Numbered from the stretch's first letter, positions 33,332 to 45,092 are shown. The stretch is DNA of 64,000 nucleotides from Thecaphora thlaspeos (GCA_900291925.1 UWYS01000009.1:620001-684000), one strand, 5' to 3'. Made by a program: numbers and translations. Notes: generated by a model not told the origin, from the sequence alone.

Positions 33332-33349
33332 TTCGCGAGACTTCGCGAA
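33332..33349 (+). promoter_or_regulatory. Heat-shock element upstream of Hsp110
   Basis: TTCgcGAGacTTCgcGAA shows four alternating 5 bp HSE units with one mismatch, about 490 bp upstream of the Hsp110 start. A second partial site, GAAatTTC followed by GAA, lies at 33427-33440. These fit Hsf1 control, expected for an Hsp110 gene. Confidence 0.6.
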
Positions 33350-33835
33350 GGATCGGGATAATGGGCGAAGGCGAATGCGATCGGGGTACAGCGTCGATCC
33401 CAGGCAAGGGCCGAGGTGGCCTGTTGGAAATTTCCAAGAATCTCTACGAAGCCTTTGGACACGCACACGCCTCTCCGCTCGGCCCCCCTCCCTCCTCTGG
33501 TGCGGCGGTGAGAGGCCGTGTTGCGTTGCGCCGTTGCGCCGTTGCGCTTGCACACAGAGAAAAGCAGAAAAAGATCGCCTGCCAGCCCGTGCCCTGCCAG
33601 CAGCAGCACCGCTTGCACGTACTCGCGCGCTTCCATTCTCTTTCTTGCTCCACCACCACCACCATCCCCTTGTTCGTTCTTGGTCACCACACCCTTCCAA
33701 CGGCATACACCGAACCAACGTTCCAGCTTATCCGCCTGATCCGTCGGCTCTCACCTGGAAGCCAAACCGTTCCCCGCGTTTCTTTTCACACCTCCACCAG
33801 ACCAACCTCCTTCTCCACCCGTACACTCGCCTATC

Positions 33836-36800
33836 ATGTCAAGCGTCGTCGGTATCGACATCGGAAACATCTCGTCCAAGATCGGCGTTGCCCGTGCCCG
33901 CGGTGTCGATGTCATCGCAAACGAGGTCAGCAATCGAAGCACACCGTAAGTGGCGGCCTCTTTGTCTGCCCCTTTTCTTACAAGCCGTTCCCCCTCCCAT
34001 GGCGTCATTGTGGTCGGCGCGCCTCGTTCTGACTCTATCCCGCCCTTCCGCTTGTCCACCTGCTTGCTTGCTCCGCTGTCCTCCTCCCCCGCCAGATCAT
34101 TGGTCTCGTTTGGCCAGAAGGCTCGTGCTCTCGGTGAGGCGGCCGCTACCGCGCAAACATCCAACTTCAAGAACACTATCGGCTCCCTCAAGCGCCTCGT
34201 CGGACGCACCTTCCAGGACGTCGAGGTGCAGGAGATCGAGAAGCTCTTCATCGACGCTGAGCTCGTCGACGCCAAGGGCGAGGTCGGCGTCAAGGTCCGC
34301 CTCGCCGGCGAGGAGCAGATCTTCTCCGCCACCCAACTCATGGCCATGTACCTTGGCAAGCTGCGCGACACTACCTCCAGGGAGCTCGGCGGTGCCGGCG
34401 TCAGCGACGTTGTTCTCTCCACCCCGCTCTGGTTCACCGACGCCCAGCGACGTGCCATGCTCGATGCCGCCGAGATCGCCGGCCTCAATCCGCTCCGCCT
34501 CATGAACGACACCACCGCCACCGCTCTCGGCTACGGCATCACAAAGACCGACCTGCCCGACTCGGACAACCCGCGCAACGTCGTCTTCTGCGATATTGGA
34601 CACTCGTCCTACCAGGTCGCCGTCGTCTCGTTCGTCAAGGGCCAGCTGACCGTCATGGGTACCGCCGCCGACCGTAACTTCGGCGGTCGCGACTTTGACC
34701 GCGCCCTCCTTGTTCACTTTGCCGAAGGGTTCAAGGGCAAGTACAAGATTGATGTTCTCTCTAGCCCCAAGGCCACCTTCCGTCTGGCCGCCGGATGCGA
34801 GCGTCTGAAGAAGGTCCTCTCTGCCAACCTCCTCGCTCCCCTCAACGTCGAGAGCATCATGGAGGACATCGACGTCGCCTCGCAGCTCAAGCGTGAGGAG
34901 TTTGAGGCGCTCATCGCCCCGCTCCTCGAGCGCGTCACCCAGCCGCTCGAGTCTGCCCTTGCCCAGTCGGGCCTCTCCAAGGACCAGATCCACAGCATCG
35001 AGATGGTCGGCGGAAGCTCGCGTGTCCCCGCCCTCAAGGAGCGCATCTCGGAGTGGTTCGGCGGCAAGGCCCTCTCCTTCACCTCGAACCAGGACGAGGC
35101 TGTTGCGCGCGGATGCACTCTCGCCTGCGCCACCCTCTCGCCCGTCTTCAAGGTCCGAGACTTCACCGTCCACGACTCGACCCCTTACTCGATTAAGGTC
35201 ACCTGGGACAAGGCCGCCGACGTTCCAGACGAGGACACCGAGCTGGTCGTCTTCCAGCCCAACAACCCCATCCCTTCGACCAAGATCCTCACCTTCTACC
35301 GCAAGGAGAACTTTGACCTCCAGGCCTACTACGCCCAGCCCGAGCTGCTGCCGCGCGGCATCAACCCCTGGCTCGGCAAGTTCAGTATCAAGGGCGTCAC
35401 CCCGGACGCTAAGGGCGATCACAGCATTGTCAAGGTCAAGGCGAGGCTCAACCTGCACGGTGTCCTCAACTTCGAGAGCGCCTACACCGTCGAGGAGGTC
35501 GAGAAGGAGGAGGAGGTCCCCGTCGCCGCTGATGCCCAGGCAATGGAGACTGATGGCGAGAAAAAGGAGACGCCCAAGACCGAGATCCGGAAGGTCAAGA
35601 AGCTGCAGCGCAAGGGCGACCTGACCATCGTCTCGGGCCTGGTCGACAAGGACGCTAGCCTGCTCGCCGAACTCAAGGAGAAGGAGGGACAGCTCTACTC
35701 GACCGACAAGCTGGTCATCGACACCGAGGACCGAAAGAATGCGCTTGAGGAGACCATCTACGACCAGCGCAGCAAGCTCGACGACAAGTACAAGCTCTTT
35801 GTCACCGCCGACGAAAAGGACCAGTACCTCGCCGCACTCAATGAGCAGGAGGAGTGGCTCTACACCGACGAGGGCGAGGAGGCCACCAAGTCGGCCTACG
35901 TTGAGCGACTGGCCGCCCTCAACAAGATCGGACAGCCGATCCAGTTTCGCCAGAAGGAGAGCGAGGAGCGCCCCAGGGCCGCCTCGCAGCTCCGCGAGGC
36001 GCTCAACAAGTATATGGAGATGGTCCAGAGCGGCGACGAGAAGTACTCGCACATCTCGGAGGACGACAAGCAGAAGGTCGTCGAGAAGTGCGCCACCGTC
36101 GCCAAGTGGCTCGACGACGGACTTTACAAGCAGTCCGAGCTGCCCAAGAACGCCGACCCCAAGATCACGTCGGCCGAGATGCTCAAGAAGAAGGACGAGG
36201 TCATCTACTTCTGCCACCCAATGTTAGTATCCAGGACGGCCAAGGCCGAAGCTGCTGATGAGCTGCCAGACTTCGAAGCATCGGGCGAAGGATGCAAACG
36301 CGTTGTTAATGGCTACGATGACGACGAAGACGGTGACGATGGCGACGCGTGCTCCGGTCGCATCAGCTCCGCAGAAGAGGAAGGGCAAGAGCTGCTGGAC
36401 CGACTCGCTCTGTTCTCCGGTGCCGGCGCCGCCAGAGCGGCCGAGCAGTTCATGAGCCCTCCCGAAGAGCTCGAGCAGCTGCGCACTGGCGTCGCCCGTG
36501 GGCGCTCTGAGACGCCGTCCACCGGGCGCGGCAGTAGCTTCGGCGAGAGCCTAAAACGCCCCGGCGTCGGACCTGACCCGTCACTGGGGGCGACCAGGTC
36601 CGACATTGTCGCCCACGGAGGAGCTGCTGCCGCGCCGCTTACATCGACGCGACATCCCCGTCGCGACTCGAAGCGTCACCGCGGCACCGCCGAGGGCTAG
36701 ATGATGCGCCAAAGCTCAGCCGCATGTGCATCGCCCAAGTGTCCGTGGACTTCAAGCGATGTATAACTGACGCCCTACATTTTGACATGCTGTCCTCTGC

Positions 36801-36984
36801 ACACACCCACTGTTTTCTCCCCTTTTTCTTTTCTTTTTTTTTTTTTTTTTTTTTTGCATGCAGCATGAGCAAGATCAAGCCGAGGACCGAGACGCCTGTC
36901 GAGACGCCCAAGCCCGAAGAAAAGAAGACCGAAGAGGGCGACAAGAAGACCGAGGACGGCCCCGGCGAGATGGACGTCGACTAG
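33836..36984 (+). CDS. SSE1: Hsp110-family chaperone / Hsp70 nucleotide-exchange factor (Sse1 type)
   Basis: Exons 33836-33945, 34096-36222 and 36864-36984 encode 785 aa. The nucleotide-binding domain has VVGIDIGNISSKIGVARARG, DVVLSTPLWFTDAQRRAMLD, VVFCDIGHSSYQVAVVSFVK, DRNFGGRDFDRALL and EMVGGSSRVPALKERISEWF. The substrate-binding part carries the acidic insertion (EEVEKEEEVPVAADAQAMET) and the Hsp110 C-terminal helices up to DEVIYFCHPI. The last exon reads MSKIKPRTETPVETPKPEE and ends MDVD, as in fungal Sse1. Hsp110 releases ADP from cytosolic Hsp70 and holds unfolded proteins. The last intron (36223-36863, donor GTTAGT) is 641 bp, far longer than others here. Its first 478 bases are in frame and coding-like (separate entry). 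The acceptor is preceded by a T tract of about 20. Confidence 0.95.
36223..36700 (+). other. Candidate alternative C-terminal coding exon in the last Hsp110 intron
   Basis: If the last intron is not removed, exon 2 stays open for a further 158 codons to TAG at 36698-36700 (isoform of 904 aa). The stretch has the codon bias of neighbouring exons and protein-like features: an acidic run (GYDDDEDGDDGDACSG), an amphipathic helix-like part (EEEGQELLDRLALFSGAGAA), MSPPEELEQLRTG, and a basic end (RHPRRDSKRHRG) resembling a nuclear signal. Intron retention would swap the conserved Sse1 tail for this one. Alternatively it could be an unrelated nested exon or a fortuitous open frame. Confidence 0.5.
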
Positions 36985-37611
36985 ATGATGCGTGACAGGC
37001 GCGCCTTGCCCTGCGCACCTGCCCGACTCGTATGACGGTTCCCGGATGTGTTGACGCTGTCTGAAAAGCCTGACATTTGGTGAACCTGAAGATTCTCATT
37101 TGCACCGCACATGCCCTGTATCGTCTGGACCTACCTTGCGCGTGCCGTCTTCCGCCTCGAAGGGCGCCCAGCTGTTGGTTGGCGTCACAGGTGTGCATTG
37201 CTGTGCTGTCCGAGGAGGTGGTTCGCTGGCGTGGAGAGAAGAGGTTGCCCGCCCCTGCCACGATGGCCACGATTGTGATTGAATGCGACCCGGGACCGAT
37301 CACCGGGGCAGGGCAGGGCACGGGCCGAAAAAGCTAAGTTCAGAAGGCGGCCGGCCACACGCGACACGAGCCGCCACGAACGGCTCAAAGTGGCAGCGAG
37401 GCGCGAGGCGCGAGGCGCGAGATGCATCTGGATTCTTGTCCTGTCCCTCCTTCTCTCGTAGCCCTCGCTTCTTCTTCCGGCCTGCCTCCCTTGCCGCCTC
37501 CTACCGCGTTCCTTCCGACGCTTCTTCCATCACTTGACCTGGCCGCGGCAGACCGGTGCCTCGACGCCACGTCACCTCGATACGCACCCACTCCCTCCCG
37601 ACGCAGTCATC
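36985..37611. promoter_or_regulatory. Intergenic region between Hsp110 and TFIIS
   Basis: About 625 bp with the Hsp110 3' untranslated region and the TFIIS promoter. It has a GGCGCGA direct repeat (about 37397-37420) and a pyrimidine-rich leader. No gene seen. Confidence 0.45.
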
Positions 37612-39132
37612 ATGTTAGGCGCCGGTCTCAGCCTCGAGGAACTCAAGGACCTGCAGAAACAGCTCTCCAAGCTCTCCTCGACCGCCGATGCCGACGCCAT
37701 CCTGGCCTTACTCACGAAGCTCAAGGCCGGTCTCCAGCCGACCGAGGACATCATCCGACAGTCAAAGATCGGCGTAGCCGTCGGAAAGCTTCGCTCTCAC
37801 CCGGACAAAAAGGTGGCAGACCAGGCAAAGGTCCTTGTCAAGGACTGGAAGTCTATCGTCGATAAGCAGAGAAAGGCGAAAGACACCGCCGCTGCCAAGA
37901 GCCCCTCGGCCGCCCCTTCGCCCTCGACGGCCACGCCCGCCACTGCCTCTCCCGCCAAGACCTCCGCATCGACAGAGGCCTCGGCCAAGGGGTCTCCTGC
38001 TCCGCCCGCCAAGATTGACTTTGAGACGCTCGGAGACAAGGTTCGCAACGCCTGTCTGAAGCTGCTGTACCAGAGTCTCGAGGCGGGCATGGAAGCCCAG
38101 GGATGGGGTAAGTCCACGTCGGAACATGCGCTCCGAGCCGCTGAACCTGGTGGGCCGGTGCTGGAACCTTTTCGTCTTTGTGGCACCTTGTCTGACCTTG
38201 CGAACCTCCCTGCCGTTTCTTCGCCTTACACCTGCTCTCGTCCCGATACCAGAGCCGTCAGCGCTGTTCCAGGTCGCCCTCTCGATCGAGCGAGCCATCC
38301 TCGAGAATCAGGGCAAGGGAAGTGTCACCACCGACTATCGCAACAAGGTGCGAAGTCTCAGTCTTAATCTCAAGGACAAGAACAATCTTCAGTTGCGCGT
38401 CAGAGTAGTCAACGGCGAGATCGCACCGGACAAGCTGGTTACCATGACCAACGAGGTACGTTTCGGTGTGCTGCCCCGCCCATCTAATGCTTCCGACCCC
38501 CCCCTTCCCCCCAGACACACACACATCTGTTCAGTGCTTACCCGTGTCGCATCGTATGCTCAACACATTATCTGATACTCACCGTTGATACGATGATCAT
38601 ATTCCACTGTCTTGCAACAGGACCTAGCATCCGACAAGCGGCGCCAAGAGATCGAAGAACTGCAGATGCAGAACCTTTTCAAGGCCAAGGGCGCCGTGGC
38701 GCAAGAGGCCGAGACGGACGGTTTCCAGTGTGGAAGATGCAAGCAGAGGAAGACGAGATATTACCAGATGCAGGTACGTGAACCATGTCGATCGCCACCC
38801 TCGCCCTCATCCCCCCATTCCCCTGTCTCCCGCTCTGACAGAACGCGAACGTCGCGGTACGAACGAGTTCTGACCCTTTTCGCAATCTCATCTCCGGTAT
38901 GCTTGTCCGTTAACTGATGGACTGCAGACAAGAAGCGCAGATGAGCCGATGTACGTTCCCCTAAATACCCGTCTCGTAGTGCCGTGGCTGCCGTCTCCCC
39001 GTCCTTCGAGTCGTAGCGAAGACAAAGTGTGTGAGGCTGACAGAGTTTGCCCACTTCCATGTCGTTGGCTGCATCAACAGGACGACCTTCGTCACATGCG
39101 TCAACTGCAACCACAAGTGGAAGTTCTGCTAG
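37612..39132 (+). CDS. DST1: Transcription elongation factor TFIIS
   Basis: Five exons (37612-38107, 38253-38455, 38621-38773, 38928-38950, 39081-39132) encode 308 aa. The N-terminal LW/TFIIS-N domain covers ILALLTKLKAGLQPTEDIIR through VADQAKVLVKDWKSIVDKQR. A Ser/Ala/Pro linker follows. The central Pol II-binding domain reads VRNACLKLLYQSLEAG, SIERAILENQ and RSLSLNLKDKNNLQLR, then DLASDKRRQEIEE. The C-terminal zinc ribbon has FQCGRCKQRKTRYYQMQ, the catalytic acidic hairpin TRSADEPMTTF, and CVNCNHKWKFC. Exon 4, which encodes the catalytic RSADEPM loop, is only 23 nt. TFIIS stimulates RNA cleavage by backtracked RNA polymerase II. Length matches yeast Dst1 (309 aa). Confidence 0.96.
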
Positions 39133-40012
39133 GAACCTCTCCGATTCCTTGTATGACCCCTTCGGCGAGGCCACGCTTTGCCGGACGTCGGCGCTTATGT
39201 ACATGATCCCAGCCTCGTTTTCCGCCCATCGGTGTTCTTGTCTGACCTTTCCGTGTACTCTAGACAGCACCATCTTCCAGCCGCCATCACGCACTTGTAC
39301 AATCACCGTCACAGCCCCTGTCCTGCGTCTCCCGATCCTGAAAGGTGGGCGGTTGAAGAAAGGTGGGCGAGTTGAGAGCGGCCTGGATTTTGACGTCCGA
39401 CGTGGTGGCGGGGGTGATGGCTTGCGACGGAGAAAGAAGAGTTGGCAGGGAAGAGGGCGCCAGTGTCGAGCTGGCCTTGTGGCAGCTCACGCTGCTGGCT
39501 AGACCAGTGAGAGCTGTGAGGGCGCCACGCACATATATGCTCCAGCTCGCATCAATGTCCCTTGGCCCGCGTCAAGATGAGCACCAGTGAGACGCCGACG
39601 AGGCACATTAGGCCGCCCAAGTGGCTCAGTACAACAGGAGTTATCACCCGAGCGATGTTGGTGCTTTGGAGAAGAACAACGCGAGAACTGGCGGGAAAGC
39701 TCTGCTTGCGCATCGGTATGGATGGTCCATTGCCAGTGAGGCGGGCATACTTTTGAGAGGCGAGCATGACTTTACGACCTGCTACACGCGGCGGGAGCTT
39801 CGAAAGGGATGGCGTGAAAGAATGGGAGTGCGCGCTGGCTCAAAGCTACGGTGGAGGTTTGACGTCCATGCTGACCTGATTCGCCGTGGCTTGATCTGAA
39901 CAGTTGCCGCACCGTGCTCATGGAGGCGTGACGAGAGGCGGAAGCTCGAATGGAGAGAGTCGATCAACGTTGATCAGGGCCCGCTAGCGGAGCCCAAGAC
40001 CGCACGCCAACA
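39133..40012. other. Intergenic region between TFIIS and the transposon island
   Basis: About 880 bp of CpG-containing host sequence. On the minus strand two short open frames (39767-39552, 71 codons with one hydrophobic stretch; 39532-39287, 81 codons) have weak coding character and no recognisable homology. A 14 bp palindrome gatcaacgttgatc occurs at 39962-39975. Confidence 0.4.
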
Positions 40013-40837
40013 GGCCAAGTATTGGGACATGGGAGCTGCAAGGACCTCTGGTCCCAAGTCCAGTCAAAGCTTGGCCAAGGTGCAAAGTCCCTTGGTAGGG
40101 TTGGTAGGGCCTCCAAGGGCCTGTGGTGTGATATATATAGCTTGGGACTCCCAGTAGTCCCCAGGTCATTCCCCTGTCAAATGTACTACATAGTCTACTA
40201 GGACTCTGGTGCAATGTCAACACCTGCACACTCTTCAGCCTCTCCAGCAAGCCCCTTCTGTCCTCAGCTGCCCTGCAGCACCCAGACCCCAAGGGCCTAA
40301 CATTACATTCAACCTCTCAGCCTTGCTGAAGCTCACAATGCTGCCTTGGAGCAGACAGAGGGCCACCAAGTCCAATGCAACTGGTGATGCTATCCCTGGA
40401 GGCCCAGGCCTGTCCCCCAATGCTGCAGAAGGTACCAGCAACAGTAACCACTCCATGGGCACATTGGGGAACACTGTACCACCTCCCCATTGTGACCATC
40501 TGGACATCCTGGCACAGAATGTCTGAGGGCAGCAACTCCTGGACTGAGTCTGGTCCAGACTCAAGCTGATCACTCCCCTGGAAACCCTTGCATGTTCCAC
40601 AAGTACCGGGCAAGCATTTGCGCCCCCCCAGGCCTCCTCAGAGGGAGACACCCCACACTGGGAGGCATCCAGTCTCACCTTGCAAAAACAAGTTGAATGC
40701 TCCACCATTGAGCAAGCCCTCCCCCCTCACCTACACAAGCACTGCCTGCCAAGGGAAGCGTCTTTTTCCCCCTCCACCAAGGGGGATGTTGAAGGATGTC
40801 TGTATCACCCCACCCACTTGGGTTGGCAACCATGGAG

Positions 40838-41575
40838 AATTGGATTGGTTCCTTGACCAATGCAAGCTCAACTATGAGCTCAATGCCCATAACTTCCTGA
40901 CAGAGTCTTGGAAGATTGCATTTGCTATTGGCCAGATCTCTGGTACCCCCTGAGACCGCATTTGCAACCTCCAGTCCTCCTCTGTGGTCCCTGTGTGGCT
41001 CCACACTATATGGGTAACTTTTGCCAAGGGGCTCTAACATAGTTTTGGCAACAAGAAGCCCAAACATACAGCATCAATTGCCTTGCACAAGCTGTATCAA
41101 AAGGGAAACATCAGAGACTATGCCACGGAATTCCTTTCTCTGGCAGCCCAAGCCAACACCATGGATGAGTGTCAGCTCCTGACCAAGTTCACAATGGGCT
41201 TAAAGGACAAAATCTGTTGGCACACAGGCCACTTCCACTCAGAGGACCTCCACAAATACATGGATGAAGCCATCTATCAAGACAACCTCCTCTGCAAACT
41301 ATGGTCTTCCTTGGCATCTGCTGCCTCCCTATTCTCCTCAACACACCAACCACAGGCTGCTCCACCCTGTGGTCCCCCACAACTGGCACCAGCCATAGTC
41401 ATCAAACATTTTGCCATGACTGGTGCTCCCTCAGTGCAATACCATGTGTAGCATCCCCAATGACCTCTACAAACACCGCTGGGAAAATAATCAGTGTTAC
41501 ACATGCTGGGGTGATCACCTCAAGCACAACTGTCCCAAATAAAACAATCTCCAAGTCTCTGCAATGACGTTTGAC
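40838..41575 (+). pseudogene. Degenerate gag with CCHC zinc knuckle
   Basis: The frame around 40838-40953 reads ELDWFLDQCKLNYELNAH, a retrotransposon gag motif, and stops at TGA. It resumes at 41083 with LHKLYQKGNIRDYATEFLSL. A CCHC knuckle, CYTCWGDHLKHNC, lies at about 41493-41531 in another frame. Gag packages element RNA. At least three frame breaks make it non-functional. Confidence 0.75.
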
Positions 41576-41859
41576 CCCTCTGAGTCATAGTTGTTGTCTT
41601 GACTAAAGTCCTCAGCACCTTTTCTGGTGTCATCATTGCCATCCAGGAGGAGGATCAAACAGTTAGACAAGTCCTTGGAAAACAGGCCCCAGTGCATAAG
41701 TGAGGTTGCTACACACTGGGTTGCACTTAGACCTGAGAGCCTTTGCCATCAAGTTCTGGAAGCAAGAGAGACATACCTACAACATGGATCATTCCAATGG
41801 TGTCATACAGATCCTCTGTAACCCTGACTTGCCCACATATGAATGTGAGATTGGCATCC

Positions 41860-42817
41860 CTGGAGCCACAGGACTGTCTCTCATAGATGGGGGGGGGGCA
41901 TGGCATCATTCATAGACCCCAAGGTTGCCAAATGATGCCAAGCTCCTGTCACAGTAAGGGTTGCCTTCCTCTTTGATGGCTGGGAAGTCCCTGTGGACCA
42001 TGTGACCCACCTGGACATATCCATTGGCAGCATTGTTGTATCAAGGCTTCAACCCCTCTTCCTTGCACCCCCCAGACTCCACCAGTTCATCCTTGGTATG
42101 GAATGGATGGAACATACCAAGCCATTGTATGTGTGGGAGGATCATACCATGGTGCTAAAACCACCAGGGACCTCTGGGGCCCCAGTAGGAACAATGCCAG
42201 GCCCAGACCATCCTGATGTCCTGGCCAAGATGACCACTTGCTCTTTTGAGTTTGTGGACACCAAGGAGTTCCTCCAATTGGCCAAAGACAAGGAACCCAT
42301 CCATGTGTTCACAAATAATGATCTGCCCAGTGCAATTGCCAGGGAGCCAAATGACCCCCCAGATCCATCTGAACCCATCCCAATGCTCCTCAATGAGTTT
42401 GCCAACTTTGTTGACATCTTTGACAAGGCCCATGCAAATGTCCTTCCTGGCCACTGCCCCAGAAATCATAAGATCAAGGTAGAGCCAGGGAAGACCATCC
42501 CTCATGGCCCTCCATACCCCCTCTTGGTTAAAGAGCTTGACAAGCTATGCAAGTACCTCAACAAGAACCTTGTCCAGGGGTTTATCTGCCCATTTAAGAG
42601 CCCCACTGCAGAACCCATCCTCTTTGTCCCCAAGAAGGATGGGTCCCTCCAATTGTGCATGGACTACCAGGTCCCCAATTGCGTTACCATCAAGGACCAC
42701 TACCCCATCCCCATGATCTCCAAACAATTGGACCGCCTTGCCAAGGCTGTAGTATTTACCAAACTTGATCTACAGGGAGCTTACAATTTCCCCTGGATTG
42801 CCCTTGGCAACAAGTGA
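41860..42817 (+). pseudogene. Degenerate protease and N-terminal part of reverse transcriptase
   Basis: An altered aspartic-protease region (LSLIDGGG, where the usual motif is IDSGA) is followed from 41993 by a 274-codon open frame. It contains the RT approach region (DIFDKAHANVLPGH), FVPKKDGSLQLCMDYQ and VFTKLDLQGAYN (catalytic Asp region A kept). The frame ends at a TGA where related elements have Trp. Confidence 0.8.
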
Positions 42818-43190
42818 AAACCCGCTTTCTGTACCCGCTATGGCAGTTTTGAGTACCTTGTCATGCCTTTTGGACTCTGCAATGCCCCCTCAACATTCCA
42901 GGCCCTGATGAACAAGGTCCTTGGAGGATTTTTTGATGTCTACATCCTTGTATACCTTGACAACATCCTCATCTTCAGTTGCAACCAGTTGGACCACATT
43001 GGTCACATCCACACCATCCTGGAACACCTCCAAAGGAACAACTTGTACTGCACCCTGGTAAAGTGCAAGTTCTTTTGCAACAAGGTGGAGTTCCTTGGTT
43101 ACTGGGTTTCTGGTCAAGGAGTCACAATGGACCCCAAAAAGGTAGAAGCAATCACCAACTGGCCAGAGCCCAAGGGCAACCACAAAATCT
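42818..43190 (+). pseudogene. Degenerate reverse transcriptase core
   Basis: MPFGLCNAPSTFQALMNKVL and ILVYLDNILIFS identify RT regions 4 and 5. The catalytic YLDD box reads YLDN, a GAC to AAC change removing one metal ligand. The frame ends at TAA 43189-43191 within the thumb region. Confidence 0.85.
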
Positions 43191-43269
43191 AAGTCTTCCT
43201 TGGGTTTGTCAACTTCTACTGCTGCTTCATTTGGCACTACTCCTGGGCTCTGAGGGAAGCCTAAGGGCC

Positions 43270-43750
43270 CTGTGGTCTTCTCCACAGAGCAGCGCAAGGC
43301 CTTCCAGCTCCTCAAGAAGGCCTTCACCTTGGCCCCTGTCCTCCACTTTAACCTGGCTCTGCCCACTGTCATGGAAACAGATGCCAGCAACTGGCACCAA
43401 CATCCCCAGAACACGCAGGGGCTTTGTGCAAACCTTGTACCCACTGCCTGCACCCTGTTGCATTCTGGTCAAGACAAATCTGGCAGACAGGAACTATGAG
43501 ATTCATGACAAGGAGCTGTTTGCTGTGGTAAAAGCCTGTGAAGAGTGGCAGCATTACCTCCACAGCCTCTCCTTGACATTTGAAATTCTCACAGATTACC
43601 AGGCCCTTGAGTACTTCCAGACCAAACAAAACCTCACCCACTGCCAGGCCTGATGGGGTATTGGTCTCAGCAAGTTTGACTTCAAGATCACTTACTGTCC
43701 AGGGACCAATGGGGGCAAGTCCAATGCCCTGACCTGGCAATTGGACCTGC
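43270..43750 (+). pseudogene. Degenerate RNase H domain
   Basis: Segments KAFQLLKKAF, METDASNW, YEIHDKELFAVVKACEEWQH and FEILTDYQALEYF match the RNase H domain that follows RT in Ty3/gypsy elements. It is split over two frames, with stops. Confidence 0.75.
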
Positions 43751-43929
43751 ATCCCAATGTGGACAAGCACTACAGCGCCGCTGCACCGGACTTGTCAAAC
43801 CATGCTGTTCTTCTCCCCCATCAAGATGTTTGTCAAAGCAGGAAGGTTAGACACCCCCCCCCAGCCTTGCCAAGGAGTTTGTGTCCGCTAGCCACACCCT
43901 CTCCCCAGACAAAGCCAAAACACTTGGCC

Positions 43930-44920
43930 TCACACAGACCAATGGAGTGTGAAAGTGCAGGGTCAGTGGTACATATTGCAGGCACTACAAGGCCAAGTCC
44001 TTGCCTTGTGCCACAACTCTCCAAATGCTGGGCACCCAGGAAGGAGGGGCACCTGTGTTGCAGTGCAATGCCAATTCTGGTGGCCCTTGGCAGGGCACAA
44101 TGCCAAGGAGTATGCAAAGACCTGCTTGGCATGTGCAAGAGCCAAATCCCCCCAGCACAAGCCTTATGGATACCTGCTTCCACTACTTGCTTCTGACTGT
44201 CTGTGGGGGTCAATCACCATGCACCTCATTGAGGGACTACTACTGTCCATCCCCCCAGGGTCCTTGAATTCTTATGACTCTGTCCTGGTGGTGGTTGACC
44301 AACTTACCAAGTACACCATCATTGTCCCCACAAAGGCTACAGCAACAAGCCTCAACCATGCATGGTTCTTCAAAATGCGGTTTTCTCCCATTTTGGCCTC
44401 CCAAACCAGATCATCTCCAACCAAGGGCAAACATTTGTATCCTCAGTGTGGTCCAGTATGATGCAGCTTTACAACATCCAGTTGTCCCTTTCCACAGCCT
44501 ACCACCCCCAAACCAACTGTCAAACCAAATGGATGAACCAGTCCCTCAAAGTCTTCCTCTGGTTCTACTGCAACTATAAACAGTCAGACTGGGCCAAGTG
44601 TCTTCCCCAGGCCTAATTCTCCTTGAACCAGAGGACCTCAGAATCAACACAAAGTCCCCTGGCAGTGTTGGTTTATGGTTTCTCATCAAAACCCCAATTG
44701 TCCTTGCCAGCAGCCATTCCAAGAGACCTCAATCACATGGTGGTAGAGCGCCATAAGATCCATGATGTGTGCATTGCCAATATCACTCAGGCAGCCAAGG
44801 AAATGGCCGCATACAACAATTGCACAAGGATCAATTGGTATTTCAACCAGGGGAGATGGTCATGGTATGCACCAAGCACCTCTGTACAGACCACCCTAGC
44901 TGGAAACTCAACAATCCACT
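43930..44920 (+). pseudogene. Degenerate integrase
   Basis: The HHCC zinc region (ALCHNSPNAGHPGRRG, CLACARAKSPQHKP) and parts of the catalytic core are visible (SVLVVVDQLTKYTIIVP; LSTAYHPQTNCQTKWMNQSL). The first catalytic Asp position reads MHLIEGL, where Asp is usual. The catalytic Glu is replaced (TKW where TER is usual). It cannot be active. Confidence 0.8.
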
Positions 44921-45092
44921 GTCTAGGTTATACAAAATCCTTGACACCATGGGATCCTGTGCCTATTGAGTGGATTGCCCTACCAGGTGGGACATACACC
45001 CCATATTCCATGTCAGCCTCCATGAACCGGTTCCCCTGGGACTGTAGCCCTTGGCGCAGGCCCTGGCACAGACCTGGGCCTAGGATGAGAGG

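Larger units (their letters stand above)
31910..33835. promoter_or_regulatory. 1.9 kb divergent region between DASH cryptochrome and Hsp110
   Basis: It contains a (GGT)n run (32080-32105), GACGAC-rich sequence (about 32286-32340), a 105 bp tandem duplication with a TGACGTCA palindrome (32661-32872), CCACCG-rich sequence (about 32910-32975) and heat-shock elements (33332-33349, 33427-33440). No protein-like frame was found. Confidence 0.6.

Noticed and set aside
34097..36217. 706-codon open frame on the minus strand opposite Hsp110
   Set aside because: It is the mirror of a strongly codon-biased gene (poly-Leu/Val composition, no domain). The plus strand has unmistakable Hsp110 motifs.
39287..39767. 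Possible small minus-strand gene with a hydrophobic C-terminus (71 and 81 codon frames)
   Set aside because: Codon use is weak, no conserved motif, and no clear splice join between the two frames; kept only as a note in the intergenic entry.
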